Source: Terriglobia bacterium
GTDB taxonomy: Bacteria; Acidobacteriota; UBA6911
Direction: 5' to 3'
Assembly (NCBI GenBank): GCA_020072565.1
Contig: JAIQGI010000029.1
Span: 1 to 64,000 of the forward strand
Length of the DNA stretch: 64,000 bases
Below, piece after piece: positions 54,457-63,384 of this stretch. Each line of letters starts with the position of its first letter. Position 1 is the stretch's first letter. Both the position numbers and the translations under genes were made by a program. A model generated the notes under the pieces. It had not been told where the DNA came from. It saw only the letters and a list, made by a program, of their open reading frames with translations, and did not search any database.

Positions 54457-54910
54457 GGCTTTCTCCTAACTCTAACTGGGGGGACAGATTGCAGTATCAA
54501 CCCATGGCCTCTCTCCACAGCTGGAGGCCGGCATCGGCAGACTGAAATCAACAAGAATTTGCCTTTTCTCATGTAACCTATCGGCATCTCCCGTGAAAGC
54601 TTCAGTTCTTTTTTTGGTATTGGCACCCCAAACCCCCAACCCCTGCGGCCGGAAGCGTTCGGGGAAGTTCATCGGAGGCCGGAGCACTCGCCGCCCGGCA
54701 TCCAGCAAATCCGGCTGCGGGCTCTGGTGAGAAAAACCGATCCCGCGGCATCATATTCAGGGAGCCACACGCTGGATTCCAACAGCGCTGCCCGCAATGA
54801 TCCCCGTTTTTTGTGCTTGCTCTGCCGGCGACAGGTTCCTTATGCTTTCAATTATCGTGATGTCGAGGCGCCGGGCCGGCCGGCATCAGATTATTCAAGG
54901 AGCGACAACT
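54457..54910. other. 454-base divergent intergenic region
   Basis: Between the minor-pilin operon (minus) and the SPFH gene (plus). I looked for a c-di-GMP riboswitch ahead of the pilins and found no convincing conserved core. A weak plus-strand promoter candidate (TTGCTC, 18 bases, TATGCT) is at 54817-54846. No coding region with family features. Confidence 0.55.
54817..54846 (+). promoter_or_regulatory. Candidate promoter for the SPFH gene
   Basis: TTGCTC (54817-54822) and TATGCT (54841-54846) are 18 bases apart, about 65 bases before ATG 54911. Moderate match only. Confidence 0.3.
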
Positions 54911-56014
54911 ATGAGCCTCTGGGACAAGGTTCGCGGCGAATTTATCGACATTGTTCAATGGATAGACAGCACGAACGACACCATGGTGTATCGGTTTGAG
55001 CGTTACAATAACCAGATCAAATATGGCGCGCAGCTCACGGTGCGCGAGGGCCAGGCCGCCGTGTTCGTGAGCGAAGGAAAGCTCGCGGATGTGTTCCAGC
55101 CCGGCATGTACGTGTTGGAAACCAAAAATCTTCCGATCCTCTCCACATTGCAGGGCTGGAAGTATGGCTTCAACAGCCCATTCATGGCCGAGGTGTATTT
55201 TTGTTCCACGCGCCAGTTTACCGACCTCAAGTGGGGGACCTTGAATCCCATAATGATGCGCGACCCCGAGTTCGGACCCATCCGGCTGCGCTCCTTCGGC
55301 ACTTATGTCGTGCGCGTCAAGGACCCTGCGGTGTTGATCCGCCAGATCGTCGGCACCGATGGACTCTTCAAGGTTGAGGAGATCGTCAATCAATTGCGCG
55401 ATTTGATCGTGTCGCGCTTCGCCGACATCCTCGGCCACAGTAAAATCCCCGTGCTGGACCTCGCCGCCAACTACACCGAGCTCGGCGATTTCCTAACCCA
55501 GCGCATCGGGCCCGAGTTCCAGAGCTACGGGATCGAACTGACGAAGCTGCTCGTCGAAAACATCTCGCTCCCGCCCGCGGTGGAAGAGGCGCTGGACAAG
55601 CGCACCAGCATGGGGATCGTGGGCAATCTGGCAGCCTATACGCAGTTCAATATCGCCAACTCGATCCCGGATGCGGCAAAAAATCCCGGGGGCTTGGCCG
55701 CCGCAGGCGCGGGGCTTGGCATGGGGGTCGCCATGGCCGGGCCGATTGCCCAGGCGATGTCGGGGCAGCAGGCCCAGACACCCCTGGCACCGCCACCCGT
55801 TCCGGGCGCGGCCGTCTATTTCGTGGCTGTCGGCGGGCAGCGCACTGGCCCCTTCGATATTCAGGCGCTTGCATCGCAGGCGCTGTCGGGATCGCTGACA
55901 CCGCAGACCCTGGTATGGACGCAGGGGATGCCGCAGTGGACGCCGGCGGGGCAGGTTCCGGCCCTGGCGCAGATTCTCGCCAGTACGCCTCCGCCGCTGC
56001 CGCCGAGTCCCTGA
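54911..56014 (+). CDS. SPFH-domain protein with C-terminal GYF-2 domain (YdjI-like)
   Basis: 367 residues from ATG 54911, with AAGGAG upstream; the frame extends 38 codons further without homology. Residues about 20-250 match the SPFH-like 'virion core' family: QLTVREGQAAVFVSEGKLAD and FGTYVVRVKDPAVLIRQIVG. A glycine/alanine-rich linker (about 270-310) leads to a GYF-2 module (VAVGGQRTGPFDIQALASQ, TLVWTQGMPQWTPAGQV). No membrane helix is obvious. The following gene encodes a zinc-ribbon membrane protein, a pairing seen in other bacteria; the two may form a membrane-associated scaffold. Confidence 0.85.
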   Translation: MSLWDKVRGEFIDIVQWIDSTNDTMVYRFERYNNQIKYGAQLTVREGQAAVFVSEGKLADVFQPGMYVLETKNLPILSTLQGWKYGFNSPFMAEVYFCSTRQFTDLKWGTLNPIMMRDPEFGPIRLRSFGTYVVRVKDPAVLIRQIVGTDGLFKVEEIVNQLRDLIVSRFADILGHSKIPVLDLAANYTELGDFLTQRIGPEFQSYGIELTKLLVENISLPPAVEEALDKRTSMGIVGNLAAYTQFNIANSIPDAAKNPGGLAAAGAGLGMGVAMAGPIAQAMSGQQAQTPLAPPPVPGAAVYFVAVGGQRTGPFDIQALASQALSGSLTPQTLVWTQGMPQWTPAGQVPALAQILASTPPPLPPSP

Positions 56015-56173
56015 ATGTCCTCCGGACCGCAGCGGCCCATGGGATGCAGCGCAGCCCATGACGCTACCAAGGGAAATTGAATCCGGCGCGTCGCCGGGTC
56101 GCCGCTGTCTGTTTTGGACCGTGATTTCAGGAGCCTGTCCTTCACAACCTCTGCGCCAGTGCGCTCAGATCCT

Positions 56174-57289
56174 ATGGCAGATGACGCTTTACCCGCTCCC
56201 GTAACCGGTAACAAGCAATTCCCCTGCAAGCAGTGCGGCGCGAAGCTCGACTATGCCCCGGGCACCGTTGTCTTGAAGTGCCCATACTGCGGCTCGGAAA
56301 CCCAGATCCCGCACTCCGAGGAGCAGATCGAGGAACTCGATTTCCGGGAGTATCTCAAGAAACTCGCAGATGAGCACGAAACGCAGGAAGCGCATCGGGT
56401 AAAGTGCGGAAAGTGCGGCGCCGAAACAACGATGCCGCCGGAGGTGGCCGCAGGCACGTGTCCATTCTGCGGTACCGATCTCATTATCACGACGCACACC
56501 TCACGCGTTCTCAAACCCAAGGCCTTGCTCCCATTCAAGATCTCGCAGACGCAGGGATTCGAAGATTTCCGCCGCTGGATCAAGGGGCTCTGGTTTGCAC
56601 CCAATGATCTGAAACAGTATGCACAGACCGAGAACAAGCTGGCCGGGATCTATGTGCCGTATTGGACCTACGATTCCGACACGACCAGCTTTTACCGCGG
56701 CGCGCGTGGTGATGATTACTGGGAGACAGAGACCTACACGGCCTATGAAAACGGCAGGGCCGTGACCAGAACGCGACAGGTCAGAAGAACGCGATGGTGC
56801 CCGGCGAGCGGCACGGTTTGGAACCGCTTCGACGATATCCTCGTGGTGGCGAGCAATTCCCTGCCCCGCAAGTATGCCGATCGCCTGCAGCCCTGGGACT
56901 TGTCCAATCTGGTCCCTTATGCCGACGAATACCTGAGCGGCTTCAGGGCGGAGAGCTATCAGGTGGATCTGCCAGCCGGCTTTGACATCGCGCGGGAGAT
57001 CATGGATGGAGGGATTCGCGAGAGCATCCGCCACGACATCGGGGGAGATCACCAGCGGATTGATTCGGTTAAGACCAGCTACGACAAGATTACCTTCAAG
57101 CACATCCTGCTGCCCGTCTGGCTCAGTGCATATCGCTACCGGGACAGGGTGTATCGCATTCTGATCAACGCGCGGACCGGTGAGTTGCAGGGGGAGCGCC
57201 CTTACAGCTCCTGGAAGATTGCAGCCGCCGTGGCCGGCGTAATAATTATCATCGCCGTCATCGCGATCCTCGCCTCACTCAATCGGTGA
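56174..57289 (+). CDS. Zinc-ribbon protein with a C-terminal membrane helix
   Basis: 371 residues from ATG 56174. Two rubredoxin/TFIIB-like zinc ribbons: PCKQCGAKLDY with CPYCGSETQ (about 17-45) and VKCGKCGAETT with CPFCGTDLI (about 76-107). A charged domain of unknown fold (about 120-335, including YVPYWTYDSDTTSFYRGARG) follows, then a single helix (KIAAAVAGVIIIIAVIAIL). Such proteins are often mis-annotated as PriA-like helicases; no helicase motif is present. Probably functions with the SPFH protein encoded 159 bases upstream. Confidence 0.82.
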   Translation: MADDALPAPVTGNKQFPCKQCGAKLDYAPGTVVLKCPYCGSETQIPHSEEQIEELDFREYLKKLADEHETQEAHRVKCGKCGAETTMPPEVAAGTCPFCGTDLIITTHTSRVLKPKALLPFKISQTQGFEDFRRWIKGLWFAPNDLKQYAQTENKLAGIYVPYWTYDSDTTSFYRGARGDDYWETETYTAYENGRAVTRTRQVRRTRWCPASGTVWNRFDDILVVASNSLPRKYADRLQPWDLSNLVPYADEYLSGFRAESYQVDLPAGFDIAREIMDGGIRESIRHDIGGDHQRIDSVKTSYDKITFKHILLPVWLSAYRYRDRVYRILINARTGELQGERPYSSWKIAAAVAGVIIIIAVIAILASLNR

Positions 57290-57307
57290 CGGCAACGAAG
57301 ACCCGGT

Positions 57308-57483
57308 CGCGAAGAACGCAAAGCGCCCGGGCCGCAGCCGAATCAGCACCCACGAAATGCCAGAAGCAAAGGAAAGAGGTTTTCGCGTGTTCCATGCTGC
57401 TGACTATCAGATTCCCCGCCCGGCGGTTGAGAATCTCAAATGTTCTGCGGTTCCTGCGATTTCAGCAAACTCTGCGTTGAGAT
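57308..57483. repeat. Nested composite inverted repeat between convergent genes
   Basis: Outer modules: CGCGAAGAACGCAAAGCG (57308-57325) and the 35-base block at 57449-57483 ending CTCTGCGTTGAGAT. Inner modules: CCACGAAATGC (57350-57360) and GTTTTCGCGTGTTCCATGC (57379-57397). The 35-base block is 29/35 identical to 60516-60550, and both are preceded by GAATCTCAA. Module types are the same as in 2273-2480 but nested in the opposite order. Confidence 0.65.
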
Positions 57484-57525
57484 TTTTTGCGTGCGCCTGA
57501 GCCGCACCCTGTCCATGGCGGCTGT

Positions 57526-59562
57526 CTATTTTTTCAGATACTTGTTGAACCAATCCAGGTATCGCTGCAGCCGGTCGCGCATGTAGCTCGGCACCGTGAT
57601 GCCGTGAAACTGGCCGGGGTAGATGATGAGCTGGGTGTCCACGCCGAGGCTCTTGAGTGCCTGGTACATCTGCTCGACACCAATGGTAGGCACATTGAAG
57701 TCACGGTCGCCGGACAGGAACAGGGTTGGCGTCTTGATCCGGTCCACCTGGAAAAATGGGTAGGAAAGCTTCAACCACAGGTCCTTCGTTTTCCACGGCA
57801 CCCCCAGCTCGTTCTCGTATTGCAGGATGTACTGATCGGAGCCGTACATCGACAGTTGCAGTGCACTGCTGGCACCGCTCACCGCCGCCTTAAAGCGCGG
57901 GTCCGTAACAATGGTGTAGTCGGTCAGGATACCGCCGTAGCTCCAACCGCCGATGCCCAGCCGCTCGGGATCCGCAATCCCACTCGCCACGGCATAATCC
58001 ACGGCGCCGAGGAGGTCGACAACCTCCTTGTTGCCCCAGTCGGCGTAGATTGCCCTCTGATAGGCGGTTCCGCGGCCCGAGCTGCCGCGGTAATTCACCG
58101 AGATCACCGCATAACCGTTGGCAGCAAAAAACTGCCGGTCGAAACTGAACGAGTGCTCGTCCTGCCCGTTCGGACCACCGTGAATCAGAAGCAGCGCGGG
58201 ATACTTTCGATCCGGCGTGTAGGAATAGGGCTTCACTATCAGGCCGTGAACTTCGGTGCCGTCTTTGCTCCTGGACGTGAAATCCTCGGTCGTGCCCAGC
58301 TGAAGTTCACTGAACAGAGCGTCGTTCTGATGCGAAAGGCGACGCAGGGTGCCATTCTCAAGGGCGTGCACCTCGGAAACTTCGCTCGCGGTGGCGGTCA
58401 GAAGCGCAAGGGTCCCATCATCCCGCCTTGAGATACCGGATACAACGCGGCGCCCCGCAGTGATTTTGTCGACCGCACCACCCGCGACCGGCATACGCGC
58501 CAGGTAGCTGGCACGGTCATCCGCGACCACAAACAGGAGCTCCTTGCCATCTGAAGTCCAGATGAACGGGCCCGAAACTCCACGGTCCAGCGCAATCGTG
58601 AGCACACGGGATTGCCCGCCTGCGACCGGCACAACGGCCAGTTTATTCAGGTTGTACGCCGTGTAGCGCACCTCGTCGCCTTGAACGTAGGCGATGAACC
58701 GGCCATCGGGGCTCCACGACGGGCGGCCGCCGTCAGGTCCGGCATAGGTTGTCAACTGCCGAGGCTCCGAACCGGGTTTTGCCTCAATCACGAAAACGTT
58801 CGTATCCTCGTTGCGGTCCGGATCCGAAGTGCGGTTGCTGACGAACGCAACATACCGTCCATCGGGCGACCACGCCGGGAACTGCTCATCGAACCGCCCC
58901 GAGGTCAGGACCTCCGCCTTGCGCGTCTCCACCTCGAACAGCGACAAGTGGGTGTGGAGCAGTCCGAGATATCCTTCACGGTCCTCCTTGAAGTGATACC
59001 GGTCTATAACGATCGGCGGCCTCGTCTTGCGCTTCCAGCCTTCCAGCTTCTCCGGTTCCGCAGCGGGATCCGGATCGTGGACGACCAGGATCAGTCGCTT
59101 GCTGTCGGGTGCCCAGGCATATTCTGAGACGCCGCCTTTGATGTCGGTGAGCTTCTGGGCCTCGCCGCCGGCGCGGTTGAGCAGCCAAACCTGCGCACCC
59201 TTCTTTTTTTCCTCTTCGTCCCCGCGGGAGGTAAGGAATGCGAGGTAGCGGTTGTCGGGGCTCCAGCGCGGAGCGCTCTCGCTTGTGTCGCTGGTAGCGG
59301 TCAGGCGGATTTGCTGGCTGCCGTCCCAGCTGACCATCCATAGGTCGGTGTCGCGGCGGTCTTTCTCCACGTCGACTGCGCCAACCGTATAGGCTACCCA
59401 CTTGCCGTCAGGCGAAACCTGGGGATCGCCGACACTGCGTATCCTGGCCAGATCGTCGAGGGTGAGCGGGCGCTTCGATGACTGGGCCGAGGCCGGACCC
59501 ACGGCTGCCGACAAGCCGAGGATAAACACCACAACCGGCACAAAGCGCGCGAACCTACGCAT
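57526..59562 (-). CDS. Exported S9-family prolyl oligopeptidase / acylaminoacyl peptidase
   Basis: 678 residues from ATG 59562, with AGGAGG upstream and a signal peptide (FVPVVVFILGLSAAVGPASA). Residues about 30-400 form a WD-like propeller with VSPDGKWVAYTV and WSPDGRYVAFVSN repeats. The C-terminal alpha/beta hydrolase carries Ser541 in GGWSYGG, an aspartate in GDRDFNVP and a histidine in GQFHGI. IHGGPNGQD supplies the oxyanion hole region. It cleaves short peptides in the periplasm. Convergent with the zinc-ribbon gene across a repeat. Confidence 0.93.
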   Translation of the reverse strand: MRRFARFVPVVVFILGLSAAVGPASAQSSKRPLTLDDLARIRSVGDPQVSPDGKWVAYTVGAVDVEKDRRDTDLWMVSWDGSQQIRLTATSDTSESAPRWSPDNRYLAFLTSRGDEEEKKKGAQVWLLNRAGGEAQKLTDIKGGVSEYAWAPDSKRLILVVHDPDPAAEPEKLEGWKRKTRPPIVIDRYHFKEDREGYLGLLHTHLSLFEVETRKAEVLTSGRFDEQFPAWSPDGRYVAFVSNRTSDPDRNEDTNVFVIEAKPGSEPRQLTTYAGPDGGRPSWSPDGRFIAYVQGDEVRYTAYNLNKLAVVPVAGGQSRVLTIALDRGVSGPFIWTSDGKELLFVVADDRASYLARMPVAGGAVDKITAGRRVVSGISRRDDGTLALLTATASEVSEVHALENGTLRRLSHQNDALFSELQLGTTEDFTSRSKDGTEVHGLIVKPYSYTPDRKYPALLLIHGGPNGQDEHSFSFDRQFFAANGYAVISVNYRGSSGRGTAYQRAIYADWGNKEVVDLLGAVDYAVASGIADPERLGIGGWSYGGILTDYTIVTDPRFKAAVSGASSALQLSMYGSDQYILQYENELGVPWKTKDLWLKLSYPFFQVDRIKTPTLFLSGDRDFNVPTIGVEQMYQALKSLGVDTQLIIYPGQFHGITVPSYMRDRLQRYLDWFNKYLKK

Positions 59563-59786
59563 AAATGAGCCTCCTTCACAAATTGACGCCTGCCTTTCAG
59601 GCGTGGTGGTATAGCGGACGGCAAACCGCGGGACTGTTCCCATTAACAGTGCAACTGCCTGATAATCGGCTGATTGTACCAAAAGAACTCTGACCACTCT
59701 ATGAATCAGACGGATCACAAGAGCCTTGATATGCGCACCTTCTTCCCGGATGATGAGAGCCACAGGTATCGATGCTGGAGTTTCTC

Positions 59787-60416
59787 ATGACATGCGTTAC
59801 ACCACCACGCTGGCTCGAGTGGGCACGCGAGATCCAGGCTCTGGCCCAAAGTGGAAACAGCTACGCGCTGAATGAATATCAGGTTGAGCGTTACCGGCGG
59901 CTGATGGAAATCGCCGCTGAAATCATCACCGAGCACGCTGGGGTCGGATACGTCCCGCTGGTGAATGCCTTCCGCGCGCAAATAGGCTATGCCACTCCCC
60001 GCATCGATGTAAGAGGCGCCGTCTTTCGGAATGGCAGGCTTTTGCTGGTCAAAGAGCGCGCAGACGGCGGTTGGACCATGCCCGGCGGGTGGGCTGATGT
60101 GGGGGATGCGCCCTCCGGGAGCGCAGAACGGGAAGTCTTGGAGGAAGCCGGATTCCGAGTCAGGGCGCGCAGGGTGATAGGCGTCTATGACGCGAATCGG
60201 ACCGGCCCCCTTGAGCTGTTTCACGCTTTTAAGATCGTCTTCCTTTGCGATTTGATCGATGGCGAAGCGCGAGCGAGTGTCGAAACATCGGAAGTAGCAT
60301 TCTTCGCTCCCGCCGAAATCCCCGCGCAGCTTTCCGGAGAGCGCACCTTGCCACGTCATATCAAGGACGCCTTTGCGGCACTTGCCGATCCCGACCGCCC
60401 AACACAGTTTGATTGA
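59787..60416 (+). CDS. NUDIX hydrolase with N-terminal helical domain
   Basis: 209 residues from ATG 59787 (GGAG 6 bases upstream). An N-terminal helical segment (about 1-55, WLEWAREIQALAQSG) precedes the NUDIX fold. The NUDIX box GGWADVGDAPSGSAEREVLE continues with EAGF; the metal-binding REVLEE is intact, while the outer glutamate is aspartate as in related ADP-ribose-pyrophosphatase-like enzymes. It likely hydrolyses a nucleoside diphosphate derivative. No operon partner is visible. Confidence 0.9.
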   Translation: MTCVTPPRWLEWAREIQALAQSGNSYALNEYQVERYRRLMEIAAEIITEHAGVGYVPLVNAFRAQIGYATPRIDVRGAVFRNGRLLLVKERADGGWTMPGGWADVGDAPSGSAEREVLEEAGFRVRARRVIGVYDANRTGPLELFHAFKIVFLCDLIDGEARASVETSEVAFFAPAEIPAQLSGERTLPRHIKDAFAALADPDRPTQFD

Positions 60417-60743
60417 GGTGGAGATCCCGCAACTTATAGGGGTCATTTTGCAGCTGAAGGTACTCCGCAGGCTGCCGTCTGTCAGATCCTCGCCCAGCCG
60501 GCAAGAATCTCAAGCGGTCCCTGCGTTCTCAGCGCACTCCGCGTTGAGATCTCCCGGATGCTGCTATGCCGCGCCATGTTGTCCGCGGCCGGCTCTTGGT
60601 CACAGTCTGATTCGCAGACCCTAACGAAAAACCGTTAGGCGGTCACGTGCCGGTCGTAATATAAATGATAAATAGGTGCCCAAAGTGCCTTTGCAGCTGA
60701 ACGTGCCGTGCATCGCCATCCGGCATATTCGATTTAGGAGTCT
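60417..60743. other. 327-base intergenic region with a repeat arm and a hairpin
   Basis: Contains the CTCTGCG-type block 60505-60550, a small hairpin CCTAACG/CGTTAGG (60620-60626 with 60633-60639) and an AT-rich stretch near 60656-60675 that could hold the promoter of the next gene. No coding region recognised. Confidence 0.55.
60505..60550. repeat. Single-arm copy of the CTCTGCG-type dispersed repeat
   Basis: GAATCTCAA then a 35-base block (60516-60550) ending CTCCGCGTTGAGAT; 29 of 35 bases match 57449-57483. No complementary arm is visible nearby, so this copy is a half element. Confidence 0.65.
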
Positions 60744-63224
60744 GTGTCCCTTATGACCAATAAGAATCCCGGCCAACCGGCCGAACCGGCCGCATCGGCA
60801 TGGCCCCGGTTCCTCCCCCTGTTGCTCTTGTTGTTTGTCGGCAGCGGCTGCTCTGCATTGATTTACGAAATCGTCTGGTTCCAGTTGCTGCAGCTCGTGA
60901 TCGGCTCGTCCGCAGTATCACTCGGCGTGCTCCTCGGAACCTTCATGGGAGGCATGTGTCTGGGCAGTTTTGCCCTGCCGCGCATCGTTTCGGCGCGTGA
61001 ACATCCCCTGCGTGTTTACGCCCTGATGGAACTGGGAATCGGGCTCATCGGGATCTTGGTGCTGTTCGGGATGCCCTTGGTCGGCGGCCTTTACGCCGCA
61101 GGAGTCGGTTATGGGTTCCCGGGGATCCTGCTCCGCGGCGTGGTCTGCGCATTGTGTTTGCTCCCCCCCACGCTGCTGATGGGCGCCACGCTGCCTGCCA
61201 TCGCGCGCTGGGTTGAGACCACGCCGAAGGGGGTCTCCTGGCTGGGTTTCTTCTACGGCGGAAACATCGCCGGGGCCGTATTTGGTTGTCTGCTGGCGGG
61301 ATTCTACCTCTTGCGCGTCTATAACATGGCAACGGCAACCTGCGTGGCCGCATCCCTTAACGCGGCAGTGGCAATCATCGCATTTGCGGCGGCGCGACGG
61401 ACGCCGTACCAGGCACAGACCGGCGACCGGAAACAGCGTCCCGCGCCGCCGGCGCCGGATAGCCGGCCGGTGTACGTTGCGATTGCGCTGTCGGGGTTGG
61501 GCGCGCTGGGTGCCGAGGTTGTCTGGACGCGCCTGTTGTCGCTGATGCTGGGCGCAACGGTCTATACCTTCTCGATCATTCTTGCCGTTTTTCTGGCCGG
61601 CCTGGGGATCGGCAGCAGTATCGGATCATTCCTGTCTCGCAAAGTCGCGCAGTCGCGAATTGCGCTGGGCCAGTGCCAGATGATACTGGCCGCCGCCATC
61701 GCATGGGCCGCCTTCATGCTCACCCGTTCCCTTCCCTATTGGCCGGTCAACCCCTCGCTCACCATCAGCCCCGCAGTCACGTTTCAGATTGATCTCGCGC
61801 GGTGCTTGTGGGCGATCCTGCCGGCAGCATGCCTGTGGGGAGCGAGTTTTCCGCTGGCGCTGGCAGCGGCCGCATCCCGCGGTCAGGATCCTGGACGGCT
61901 GGTTGGAGGAATCTATGCCGCCAACACAGTCGGTGCCATCATAGGCGCGCTGGGATTCAGCATGGTGGTAATCCCGAACATGGGCACCCAGCAAGCCCAG
62001 CGACTCCTGATTGCGCTGGCCGCCACAGCGGCGCTCCTGATGCTGGCCTGGCCCTCGGGGCAACTGGATTCATCACGCGGCGAGCCGCCGCGCCCGGCGC
62101 CCGGGAGTGCCAGCACAGTAACAGTTGCTGTGTTTACCGCCATTGCCGCGCTGCTGATCTGGAGTGTCGCAACCATGCCTCCAGGTGTGATCGCCTATGG
62201 ACGTTTTTTCCCGACTTACACAAGCATGCCGAGCTTTCTCTATGTGGGCGAGGGGATGAATGCTTCGATTGCCGTTTCAGAGCTGTCCAACGGAGTGCGC
62301 AACTTCCACGTCAGCGGCAAGGTGGAAGCTTCGACGGAAGCACAGGACATGCGGCTGCAGGTAATGCTCGGCAACATACCGGCGATGCTCCACCGCAAGC
62401 CCAGCTCCGTGCTCGTCGTCGGCTTTGGAGCAGGCGTCACCGCCGGCTCGTTCGTCCCATACCCCGAAGTCAAGAGAATCGTCATTTGCGAGATCGAACC
62501 GTTAATACCCCGGGTCGTGTCCCGCTACTTCCTCGAGCAGAATCACGATGTGCTGAGCGATCCCCGCGTCGAGGTGATCTACGACGATGCCCGGCACTAT
62601 ATTCTCACAACGCACGAGAAATTCGACATCATCACATCCGATCCGGTGCACCCTTGGGTCAAGGGTGCCGCCACGCTCTATACCAAGGAGTACTTCGATC
62701 TGGTCAATCAGCACTTGAATCCAGGCGGCCTGGTAACCCAATGGGTGCCCCTGTACGAAAGCGATGCGGCCGTAGTGAAGAGCGAGATCGCCACATTCTT
62801 CGACGCCTTCCCCGATGCAACAATCTGGGGTAATACCAATAACGGCCAGGGCTACGACACCGTACTGCTGGGACAGGCTGGTAGCGCCCGGATCGACTTG
62901 AACTATGTACAACAGCGCTTGAGCCGCCCGGAGTATGCCGGCGTGGAGATGGCTCTCAATCAAGCAGGCTTCAAGTCACCGCTGGATTTGCTGGCAACCT
63001 ATGCCGGACGAGAACGCGATCTGAAGGCCTGGCTGCAGGGCGCCGAGATCAATCACGACCGGGACCTGCGCCTGCAGTATCTTGCCGGCCTGGAGCTGAA
63101 CCTCTATGAGGGCGATCGCATCTACAGGGACCTGCTGCAATATCGAAGGTTTCCCGAAGAGCTGTTCGCCGCCTCGCCCGAGTCGAAACGAACGCTCCGC
63201 GAAGCCATGGGACTGCCCCGCTAA
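60744..63224 (+). CDS. Fused multi-spanning membrane domain and spermidine-synthase-like domain
   Basis: 826 residues from GTG 60744 (AGGAG 4 bases upstream); ATG 60753 is the alternative. Residues about 20-500 hold 13 or so hydrophobic segments arranged like an MFS or spermidine-synthase-associated permease (ALIYEIVWFQLLQLVIGSSA). Residues about 540-700 match spermidine synthase: VLVVGFGAGVTAGSFVPYPE, ICEIEPLIPRVVSRYF, VIYDDARHYI and IITSDPVHPW. A helical tail follows. The nucleotide-binding glutamate and catalytic-region aspartate are present. Aminopropyl transfer is plausible but unproven in this fused family. Confidence 0.88.
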   Translation: MSLMTNKNPGQPAEPAASAWPRFLPLLLLLFVGSGCSALIYEIVWFQLLQLVIGSSAVSLGVLLGTFMGGMCLGSFALPRIVSAREHPLRVYALMELGIGLIGILVLFGMPLVGGLYAAGVGYGFPGILLRGVVCALCLLPPTLLMGATLPAIARWVETTPKGVSWLGFFYGGNIAGAVFGCLLAGFYLLRVYNMATATCVAASLNAAVAIIAFAAARRTPYQAQTGDRKQRPAPPAPDSRPVYVAIALSGLGALGAEVVWTRLLSLMLGATVYTFSIILAVFLAGLGIGSSIGSFLSRKVAQSRIALGQCQMILAAAIAWAAFMLTRSLPYWPVNPSLTISPAVTFQIDLARCLWAILPAACLWGASFPLALAAAASRGQDPGRLVGGIYAANTVGAIIGALGFSMVVIPNMGTQQAQRLLIALAATAALLMLAWPSGQLDSSRGEPPRPAPGSASTVTVAVFTAIAALLIWSVATMPPGVIAYGRFFPTYTSMPSFLYVGEGMNASIAVSELSNGVRNFHVSGKVEASTEAQDMRLQVMLGNIPAMLHRKPSSVLVVGFGAGVTAGSFVPYPEVKRIVICEIEPLIPRVVSRYFLEQNHDVLSDPRVEVIYDDARHYILTTHEKFDIITSDPVHPWVKGAATLYTKEYFDLVNQHLNPGGLVTQWVPLYESDAAVVKSEIATFFDAFPDATIWGNTNNGQGYDTVLLGQAGSARIDLNYVQQRLSRPEYAGVEMALNQAGFKSPLDLLATYAGRERDLKAWLQGAEINHDRDLRLQYLAGLELNLYEGDRIYRDLLQYRRFPEELFAASPESKRTLREAMGLPR

Positions 63225-63384
63225 GACAACGCCGGGAAAGGGCGTCGGGTCTGGAAAAAGGCGTGGTCGAAGAGGACGATCGCAGCCGCTCTCCAGAACG
63301 AGATGATGGAAAGCATGAACATAGTCGCGACGACCGCCTTTGTAATCGTCTCACGATCAGTCGCCGATACTGCTGGCTTCCCTC

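Noticed and set aside
54457-54720. c-di-GMP riboswitch ahead of the minor-pilin operon
   Set aside because: Only scattered GGC and GCCGG stretches are present; no ordered conserved core on the minus strand.
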